A stretch of 64,000 bases of DNA, from NCBI GenBank assembly GCA_030606485.1, contig JAUWGH010000001.1, positions 186,001-250,000 on the forward strand. Reading direction: 5' to 3'. Shown in pieces: positions 57,878-64,000 of this stretch. A model generated the notes under the pieces. The model was not told the origin of the DNA, searched no databases, and saw nothing but the letters and a program-made list of their open reading frames with translations. The translations under genes and the position numbers were made by a program. This DNA comes from Promethearchaeota archaeon (GTDB lineage: Archaea > Asgardarchaeota > Lokiarchaeia > Sigyniarchaeales > SOKP01). The stretch's first letter is position 1. Every line of letters starts with the position of its first letter.

Positions 57878-58049
57878 AGAAATCAGTTTTATTTTTTAAA
57901 AATTTAGTTGAAATTAATCTTTTTAAATATAAGAATTAAACTAATTATATATTGGAATTTAATGTTTATTTTTATCAGTTTTTTATAAAAGTAATTGCTT
58001 TTAAGAAATAGAAAAATAAAAAATTGTTATTTTAAATTTAGATTTAAAT

Positions 58050-58673
58050 TTATATCCAGCCTAATATTCCTATAAAGATTACGAGTAATGCAATGTTTAT
58101 TGCTGCCATTGTTCCGATCACGATACGTTGTTGCTTAGGTTCCCAGTAATAGCAATAGCAGGAAACCACAAAAAATGGAATATACACGAAAATAAATACT
58201 GTTAAAGCGTTCCACCATTCCCATACCCATACAAACGTAGGAGTCATTATGAGAATTATTTCCAAGATTGATACTATACCTGCATTGAGAATGGCAACAA
58301 AAAGACGGCTTGGTATACCCAAAATCTTCTCCCTCGGGTCTTCTGGAAGAATTTTACTAACCGCAAGTCCCATGATAGAGAACATCAAACTAATCTCAAT
58401 TCCAACACCTATAAGAATTAAGAATGCTGTTCCTGTGGGAATGGTCCAGAGGGCATGACCAGTAAAAACTTGGAATAGAGAATTAATGATTTCGACAAAC
58501 CAATGCACCATATATAAAGACATTCCTGCAGCAATACCTCTCCAATTTTTTTTTTGGATCTCACTGAAGTATATGAACATAACAACTACAATCATAAAAA
58601 CTACATACCACTGGAAGTTTTCCCAACTACGTAAAATTGCTAAAGCCTCTCCAGTTGCTTCCGGATTATTCAT
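58050..58673 (-). CDS. Hypothetical membrane protein, about six segments
   Basis: 207 residues with six hydrophobic segments, each rich in aromatic residues (for example WYVVFMIVVVMFIYF, FVWVWEWWNALTVFIF). The loops contain WRGIAAGMSLYMVHWF. I do not recognise it. ATG at 58671-58673 is taken over a GTG nine bases earlier. Confidence 0.65.
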   Translation of the reverse strand: MNNPEATGEALAILRSWENFQWYVVFMIVVVMFIYFSEIQKKNWRGIAAGMSLYMVHWFVEIINSLFQVFTGHALWTIPTGTAFLILIGVGIEISLMFSIMGLAVSKILPEDPREKILGIPSRLFVAILNAGIVSILEIILIMTPTFVWVWEWWNALTVFIFVYIPFFVVSCYCYYWEPKQQRIVIGTMAAINIALLVIFIGILGWI

Positions 58674-58761
58674 AATTTTCACATCTAAAAAGAATTTAAT
58701 TTTTAATTTTTTTTTAATACTTATTAAATTTTTATATTTTTAATTATTTTGCTTTGAGAGG

Positions 58762-59736
58762 TTAGATGTTGAATATATTGCCTGTATTATATAAAGTTTC
58801 ATCTAAACTAATTTTTACCGACCCATTAGAAGCGATTTCCAATGCATTGTTTATACCGACTAATACTTTTTTTATTAAAAATTCGAATGCATTAAAACAT
58901 TCATTAAGTTGAGTTAAATTATTATCCGAGAAACATTTCGACATTGCTGGAATTAATTCAGGAATAAAATCATTATCAATCATGATTTCCTCCGCATTAA
59001 TCATTGTATCTTTTGCACACGTAAATGGATTTTTAACATCCATTTTTGCAAAAATTAATTTACAAACAAATATTGATGCCTTTATTTCTCTCATTATAAA
59101 TTTAATTTTATTATTTTCTTCAGAATAAAATTCAGAAGCTGTCATTTTCATTATTTTATCAGTAGTAATCGAATCTTCATTATTTAATAATTTTCTTACT
59201 CTTTCTGAAATCCTCTTTTTTGGAAGCATTAATTTTAGATTCATTTTATTTTTTTCATAATAATCTTTATATTGAGCAGATAGCAAGGTCGTATTTTCTC
59301 CAAATTCATTATCATCAAAACCTTCTAATTGAAATAAATTATCTTTAAATTTATCAAAAAAATTCTTAATAATTAAAAATTTTAACTTTAATCTATGTAA
59401 TGCAAGGAATATACAAACCCGTGTTCTCGTGTAAGGCGTAACATTACCCATCCTATATCTACCATGATGTTCCCTTGCGTACATAACAACTGGTTTTACC
59501 TTAGGAACAGCACAATTTATAAAATAATCTATTATGCTTGCATAAGGGGCATTATCTTCTACTCTAAAAATTTCTATTAATTTCTGACTTGAAGGCTGAC
59601 TTTCGGGTATTTCTTTAATCAGATCGTAATTGTAGGTATCTAAATATAAAGAGGTTAATGCCTCCATTTCTAAAACTGTTCTACATGGGATAAAAACTTT
59701 ATTCATATCATTTAATATACTACTACTCTCTGGCAT
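58762..59736 (-). CDS. Hypothetical protein
   Basis: 324 residues, soluble, mostly helical. A conserved-looking segment VVMYAREHHGRYRMGNVTPYTRTR (about 80-105) is rich in Arg/His and may bind nucleic acid or phosphate. Several scattered cysteines (for example CAVPKVKP, CAKDTM) do not make a known motif. I do not recognise the family. It lies between a membrane protein and a glycosyltransferase on the same strand, with gaps above 80 bases. Confidence 0.6.
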   Translation of the reverse strand: MPESSSILNDMNKVFIPCRTVLEMEALTSLYLDTYNYDLIKEIPESQPSSQKLIEIFRVEDNAPYASIIDYFINCAVPKVKPVVMYAREHHGRYRMGNVTPYTRTRVCIFLALHRLKLKFLIIKNFFDKFKDNLFQLEGFDDNEFGENTTLLSAQYKDYYEKNKMNLKLMLPKKRISERVRKLLNNEDSITTDKIMKMTASEFYSEENNKIKFIMREIKASIFVCKLIFAKMDVKNPFTCAKDTMINAEEIMIDNDFIPELIPAMSKCFSDNNLTQLNECFNAFEFLIKKVLVGINNALEIASNGSVKISLDETLYNTGNIFNI

Positions 59737-59928
59737 TATAAAAACAATTTCTCATTGCAAATATTAAGGGAATTAAATATTATCTCTTCTTTTTAATAAA
59801 AAATCCTAGTATGGGGGTAAATCGACTACAAAATATTATCAAATTATTAATATTAAAGTTTTTCATTTATGTTAGAATACTAAGTTTTTTTAAATAGAAA
59901 ATTAATGATTATAAATTATTTTAACTCA

Positions 59929-60654
59929 CTATTTTTTATTTATTCTATAACTTAAATAGGTTTTAACGCAAATAATTATAATTTTGAATAAATAAATACA
60001 TGGATTTTTAATTAGTCTTGATTCACCATACCTTCTTTGATAAAAGTGAATTGGTAATTCAATTATTTTAAAATTATTTAATTTTGCATGAATTATCATT
60101 TCTTGGGTGTAAGTATATTTTCCTTTTAATTTTTTAACTAATACTTTTACTAAATCTTTTGATATCGCCCTAAAACCAGTTTGTGTATCAGAAATAATAG
60201 ATCTCTTAGAAATGAATAATGAGACTAAAAAGGAGATTATTTTATTTCCAATAGATTTTAAGAATCCAAACTTAAATTCAATATTTTGAAGTCTTGCTCC
60301 CAAAACTAAATCAATTTTTTCTCTTTCAAGTCTTTCAAAAGGTTTTATCAATTTTTTGATCTCTTCTGGGTCATATTGCCCATCTGCGTCCATACTAACA
60401 ATAATTTCGGCGTCTCTTTTCAGCGCCTTAACTAATCCTTTTCTGATTGTCTGTCCTAATCCAATGTTTTTGTTGTTATTGATTACTATTGCTCCATGTT
60501 TCTCCGCTAAGAAAGCAGTATTGTCTTCACTTCCATCGTTTATTACAAGCGTTTCAACGATAAAATTAGGTAATTTTGGTATTTTCTTTAAGACCCAAGA
60601 AATATTTCTCTCTTCGTTGTATGCGGGAATAATAATAATTACTTTTTTCGGCAT
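59929..60654 (-). CDS. GT2 family glycosyltransferase (DPM1/GtrB-like)
   Basis: 241 residues of GT-A fold: IIIIPAYNEERNISWVL, TLVINDGSEDNT, the sugar-nucleotide/metal DxD in SMDADGQYDP, and the later QTGFRAISKDL and ELPIHFYQRRYGESR segments shared with dolichyl-phosphate mannose synthases. It would move a sugar from a nucleotide donor to a polyprenyl phosphate at the membrane. There are no N- or C-terminal membrane helices of the GtrB kind except a short hydrophobic end (YLFKIIIICVKTYLSY). Confidence 0.92.
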   Translation of the reverse strand: MPKKVIIIIPAYNEERNISWVLKKIPKLPNFIVETLVINDGSEDNTAFLAEKHGAIVINNNKNIGLGQTIRKGLVKALKRDAEIIVSMDADGQYDPEEIKKLIKPFERLEREKIDLVLGARLQNIEFKFGFLKSIGNKIISFLVSLFISKRSIISDTQTGFRAISKDLVKVLVKKLKGKYTYTQEMIIHAKLNNFKIIELPIHFYQRRYGESRLIKNPCIYLFKIIIICVKTYLSYRINKK

Positions 60655-60820
60655 AAAGGAATTGGTATTTTAATTTAAAACATAAATATTATCTAAACAA
60701 TGATCTGTTCTTAAAAAAATTCATTGAATTAAATGTAATTATTTTGATGAGAAATCAAATTATATTTTCTGATTTGAAAAGATTTTTTTGAAACTTTTTG
60801 AAAAAATAAAATAAAAATGA

Positions 60821-60874
60821 AGCTTATCTAAGCAAAACCTGCCGATCCCCAACCCAAGAACCAAATAGGGGGAG
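60821..60874 (+). other. Short hairpin locus similar to the 50.7 kb RNA
   Basis: caaatagggggag (60862-60874) is identical over 13 bases to 50742-50754. Here TCCCC (60846-60850) pairs with GGGGA (60869-60873), and GCTT (60822-60825) with AAGC (60830-60833). The GC-rich block stands out in a gene-free gap of 275 bases. It might be a second, shorter RNA gene or an upstream element of the glycosyltransferase gene. Confidence 0.4.
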
Positions 60875-60928
60875 AAAATGAATTAAAAGTGCTTAAAATT
60901 TTATTAAAAAATAATTAATTTAAATTTT

Positions 60929-61258
60929 TCAGTTTCCTGAAATTTTAATATTAATAATAAAATTCTTGGCAGTGGCTCGATAATATTTCATTCTAATATT
61001 ATAATCACTATACTTAACTTGTGCCACAAAAACTAATTTATTTTTAACCAAATCATCGAGATGGCGTTTTATTGTGCCAGGATTAAGATTGGTTGCCTTT
61101 TTAAGGTCTTGGATGGTCATTGCTTTCTCGAGTAACATTTTCAAAATCATCTTCTTTTTCTCATGAAATACTATGAGAGCGAGTGAAGGGTCGGTGATTT
61201 TAATCTCTTCTTTTATTTTTAAAGATTTACTATTGGAAGAATTAAAATTTCTTGCCAT
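60929..61258 (-). CDS. ArsR-like winged-helix regulator
   Basis: 109 residues. The winged helix spans about 28-95: KKKMILKMLLEKAMTIQDLK, TNLNPGTIKRHLDDLVKNKL and a wing with YNIRMKYYRATAKNF. No metal-binding cysteines, so it senses something else. It begins 55 bases after the end of the membrane-protein gene upstream on the same strand and could be its operon partner and regulator. Confidence 0.8.
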   Translation of the reverse strand: MARNFNSSNSKSLKIKEEIKITDPSLALIVFHEKKKMILKMLLEKAMTIQDLKKATNLNPGTIKRHLDDLVKNKLVFVAQVKYSDYNIRMKYYRATAKNFIINIKISGN

Positions 61259-61313
61259 ATGTCATTATTCACAATTTTTCTTTGATATTCGAAATTTTAT
61301 AATATTATTTAAA

Positions 61314-62201
61314 TTATTCAGATGGTGAAAAGGGTTTGAATCGTTCGAATTCGGCATTGTTATAAATTCCTGTTGCAATCAATGACAACATCGGAAAACC
61401 GATTATTGCTAGAAATGATACAAATAAACCAAGTAAAAATAGAATCAAAAAAGGACTTATTAATGAGGGTAGAAATATTATTGTGATAAAGCTAACCATA
61501 AATGGCGGGACAATAAAAATCAAAAAAAAAATTCCCCATGTGGTAAACAATCGCTTTGCATTCTTACGTAAAATCCGAAAATTTTCGATAAAACTCTGCT
61601 TTAACCTCCCTTGTGCGGTGATGCTGGGAAGGGTATTGATAAAAGTTACAAACCAAATGAAAAAGAGAAGGAAACTGATTATCAGCCTCCCAATTTGAAA
61701 AGCATCCAAAGAAATTGTTTGCGAGGAGCCCATATTGTTATGGTCAAAATCAAAAATTATCATTCCCCAAAACCATCCCATAAGAATTAGAATCGTTAAT
61801 ACAAAATATTGCCACCAATAACGTCGGAAATATGTGAATGAACTTTTAAATTCAGCAAACATTTCTCCCGAAGACATAATATCATAAGCCAGACCATTTT
61901 GACAGTTTAGAAAAGCAAATAAGATAATTAGGGCAACAAAAATGGTGATAAATCGAAAGATGAGTGAAATACTAAAATTTTGCGGGAAATTAAACCAAAA
62001 ATCTTCAAGTGATAACGATGGAACTAGATAATAAATTAAACTTATCAGTGAAAACATGATTATTCCAATTGATATGAAGGACAAAAAAGCGAAAAATTCA
62101 GTACTAAGAAACGCTTTGTAATTTTCTTTAAATAGATGCCAACTATTCTTAAAATCCTTTTTTGTTTCCGTGAATAATTTAGATGAGTTTCTGGATCTCA
62201 T
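61314..62201 (-). CDS. Hypothetical membrane protein
   Basis: 295 residues with about six membrane segments (near 37-62, 85-103, 130-152, 170-192, 218-240, 245-275). Soluble ends are charged. The plan, with long amphipathic stretches such as AEFKSSFTYFRRYWWQYF and LKQSFIENFRILRKNAKRLF repeated, resembles DUF4013/GDPD-membrane-type integral proteins seen in archaea, but I cannot name it. Coupled with the winged-helix gene. Confidence 0.65.
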   Translation of the reverse strand: MRSRNSSKLFTETKKDFKNSWHLFKENYKAFLSTEFFAFLSFISIGIIMFSLISLIYYLVPSLSLEDFWFNFPQNFSISLIFRFITIFVALIILFAFLNCQNGLAYDIMSSGEMFAEFKSSFTYFRRYWWQYFVLTILILMGWFWGMIIFDFDHNNMGSSQTISLDAFQIGRLIISFLLFFIWFVTFINTLPSITAQGRLKQSFIENFRILRKNAKRLFTTWGIFFLIFIVPPFMVSFITIIFLPSLISPFLILFLLGLFVSFLAIIGFPMLSLIATGIYNNAEFERFKPFSPSE

Positions 62202-62399
62202 GTTAATATCAAATATTGAATTAATCTATTTATTTCTTTGGTGATATTTTGATTTACTTACTGTGTTAAGTAAAAAAACTTCAAAGATATAGATGCGAAA
62301 AATTCAAACTATTTTAATATGAAAAATTACTTATTTATAAATGTTTGCAAAAATGCAAAATATTTAAATATGTAAAATTTACTTTAATAAATTGAAAAA
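62202..62399. other. Intergenic, upstream of membrane-protein gene
   Basis: AT-rich, with no gene seen. It contains repeated direct motifs of the gcaaaa/tatttaaat kind (for example tgcaaaaatgcaaaatatttaaatatg near 62344-62370) that may be promoter or operator elements of the gene at 61314-62201. Confidence 0.3.
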
Positions 62400-62590
62400 A
62401 TTACAAAATTGGACATGATATCGAGTTTTCCGAATTTTTCAACCGCGAGTTCAATTAATGTTTTAATATGGTCTTCACTTCGAACATTCGCATGTGATAT
62501 ATCGCATTAGGTCCTAACTCATCGGCTAGAGCTTTTCCTAAGTCATCTTGTATATCTCCAAGAACCACACGAGCACCTTCTTTTATATAA
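62400..62590 (-). pseudogene. Frameshifted short-chain dehydrogenase fragment
   Basis: On the minus strand one frame reads KEGARVVLGDIQDDLGKALA then DELGPNAIYH, followed by a one-base shift to a frame reading NVRSEDHIKTLIELAVEKFG and KLDIM. Together these are residues about 35-95 of an SDR (NAD(P)-binding) enzyme. The GxxxGIG loop before it and the NNAG motif after it are gone (the latter reads SNFV). It is a decayed remnant of a once intact gene. Confidence 0.65.
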
Positions 62591-62818
62591 AAAATTACGA
62601 GAAAACGATTTATAAAATCATAGAGGGAAACAATTTTCTAACTATCAATAATAACTTCCGTTTCCAAGCTATATCTCGTAAAAGAAAAGAGGTGACATCG
62701 TTTACATTTTCTTTTCCCTGTGATTCATCCTCTATCTAAAGAAGGGGGACATCTCACGGTTTTAGATATTATAAAAAAAAATAAAAAAAGTTAATTATAA
62801 ATTTAACGATTAAGTTAA
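62591..62818. other. Intergenic region
   Basis: No gene accepted. A 63-codon plus-strand frame (62548-62739) overlaps the dehydrogenase relic and has no domain or ribosome site. Confidence 0.35.
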
Positions 62819-64000
62819 TTACCGAGAGATTTTTCGCTTTCTAATTAATATAAATGAAACTAACACAACTAGACCAATCGCCATTATTGTTAAAATCACA
62901 TAGAAAACCAAAATTGTGTTGCCTGAACTAGTAACTTCGAAAATAGTAATGCCATCTTCGTTCTTAACGACAAATGAAGTTTGCGTTCCTAGAGATCCGT
63001 AAGTCACTTCGACAGAGTACTTAGTTTCGCCAAGACGGTCCATTATGAGCGTATTTTCATTAACAGTTGCATTTTCACAACCGAGCTCGTTAACAAGAGT
63101 TGTTAAGTAAGTGTCAAAAGGATTAGCTGTGCCAAGTCCACTTATTACAAGTTGCCATATAAATTCGTCTGCCGTGAAGTTCGTAAACTCGTCCCTAATT
63201 ATTTCTGGTATGTCTGTATCGTTTTTAAGCACACCTATTAAATCGTTATAATCATCTAGGATTTTTTTGTAATCTTCTGGATTCTGAAATATAAAAATTC
63301 GAGACCATGTATCACTTGGTTCTTCTTCAATCTCTCCAATTGTGAAATTCCAAAACACCCGCAATCCATACCATAACTGAAAAGTATCTGTATAATTATT
63401 ATTGATTTCAGTTTCGTTGTACCCTAACTCTTCTATCGCCATTAACAAGAGAAAATCATCTTGAAGAAAAATACTTTTAATTACATCATACATCGTCCAT
63501 GAAATATCAACCCAACCTCGTGTCATGTATTTAGCTTGAGCGCCGACATTTAACGATTCTCCTTCAAACCAATCACTTGGCAAAGTTGAGACAATTTCCC
63601 AATTATTTATATTATCTCCGACAGTATATTCATCATCCCAAGAAAATCCGAGAGCATCAATATAATAAGAGTAATTTGTATCAGATCGGTTTGTAGCTAT
63701 ATAAAAACTGTTTAAATATTCTGCAGTGCCGTTAAAATTCAACACTCCTGAACTATTATTGTCCAAAATAATTTCCCATTGATTTGCTTCTAAACCTTGG
63801 TAGCTGTTATTTCCACATTCAAAATGAATTGTCATGTGATGCCAATCACCGTCGTATAGGAGTGTTATATTCGGTATACTGTAGTAAGTCCCATTCATAT
63901 AATATTGCCATCTCTTGACTCCAGTTACGTTTGCTTCGTAAACAATTGAGAATCTTTTATTTATAGTTGTGAAATTCACTTCATTTCCTTCAATATAGAA
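62819..64000 (-). CDS. Surface protein with C-terminal membrane anchor, 5' part cut
   Basis: At least 393 codons; the frame is open to the right edge, so the N-terminus lies outside (the GTG at 63979 is internal). The visible part starts with a lectin/LamG-like beta region (GDWHHMTIHFECGNNSYQG, IATNRSDTNYSYYIDALGFS), then a mixed domain, and ends with a membrane helix (NTILVFYVILTIMAIGLVVL) and a basic RKRKISR tail. Many N-x-S/T sites suggest glycosylation. This is the layout of archaeal cell-surface proteins anchored with the bulk outside. Confidence 0.75.
   Translation of the reverse strand, partial: FYIEGNEVNFTTINKRFSIVYEANVTGVKRWQYYMNGTYYSIPNITLLYDGDWHHMTIHFECGNNSYQGLEANQWEIILDNNSSGVLNFNGTAEYLNSFYIATNRSDTNYSYYIDALGFSWDDEYTVGDNINNWEIVSTLPSDWFEGESLNVGAQAKYMTRGWVDISWTMYDVIKSIFLQDDFLLLMAIEELGYNETEINNNYTDTFQLWYGLRVFWNFTIGEIEEEPSDTWSRIFIFQNPEDYKKILDDYNDLIGVLKNDTDIPEIIRDEFTNFTADEFIWQLVISGLGTANPFDTYLTTLVNELGCENATVNENTLIMDRLGETKYSVEVTYGSLGTQTSFVVKNEDGITIFEVTSSGNTILVFYVILTIMAIGLVVLVSFILIRKRKISR

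Noticed and set aside
59825-59860. atattatcaaa motif as another tnpB element end
   Set aside because: The match is short, AT-rich and has no second motif at the right spacing.
62548-62739. 63-codon plus-strand frame
   Set aside because: Overlaps the dehydrogenase pseudogene and has no recognisable features.

Overview
The window reads as chromosomal DNA of an Asgard archaeon, most likely of the Lokiarchaeia/Promethearchaeota type. The base composition is very AT-rich. Archaeal information-processing genes (TATA-binding protein, Cdc48, archaeal arginyl-tRNA synthetase, deoxyhypusine synthase, a PSTK-like selenocysteine kinase) sit among four intact Ras/Rab/Arf-like small GTPases, one degenerate GTPase-like protein and several probable longin-fold proteins. 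That mixture is typical of Asgard genomes. Starts are a mix of ATG, GTG and many TTG codons. Some genes have good Shine-Dalgarno sites and others have a TATA box so close to the start that a leaderless transcript is likely. I saw no rRNA, no tRNA and no CRISPR array.

Layout. 0-4 kb: a gene cut by the left edge, a RuBisCO-like protein, a decayed tnpB-type insertion remnant and a sulfatase. 4-10 kb: a small zinc-ribbon protein, a V4R-like protein, and a tight argS / agmatinase-family / deoxyhypusine synthase operon that points to hypusine modification of aIF5A. 10-12 kb: a complete tnpB-only insertion element. 12-16 kb: two small GTPases flanking a thioredoxin-like and a V4R-like protein, then TBP and acylphosphatase. 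16-22 kb: a DegT-type aminotransferase, membrane and HEAT-like proteins, a longin-HTH protein, TatD, GIY-YIG and PSTK-like genes. 22-27.7 kb: Cdc48, an acyl-CoA dehydrogenase, two tandem GTPases and a PPC/DUF296 protein. 27.8-38 kb: beta-galactosidase, VapBC, a MoxR ATPase with a TraB-like partner, GH20 hexosaminidase, a PadR-type regulator with palindromic sites at its own promoter, and a polyprenol/dolichol-kinase-like membrane protein. 38-48 kb: metal-binding, peptidase, methyltransferase and flavin/Fe-S redox genes, a pseudo-GTPase plus longin-like pair, and two tandem MFS transporters. 48-51 kb: a Tes/MJ0619-type radical SAM protein and a probable structured RNA. 51-64 kb: mostly Asgard hypothetical proteins, including one built of about nine 35-residue repeats, a RING/B-box-like zinc protein, a DUF362 protein, a glycosyltransferase, a decayed short-chain dehydrogenase and a surface-anchored protein cut by the right edge.

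How it fits together. The glycoside hydrolases, sulfatase, acyl-CoA dehydrogenase, nitroreductase-like and F420/flavin-type oxidoreductases suggest an anaerobic heterotroph using sugars, amino-sugars and acyl chains. The GTPase, longin and V4R genes look like small regulatory or membrane-trafficking modules. The least explained items are the structured-RNA locus near 50.7 kb with a short sequence match at 60.8 kb, the 35-residue repeat protein, the pseudo-GTPase/longin pair, and the MoxR/TraB-like pair. All assignments were made by reading motifs in the sequence; no database search was run.
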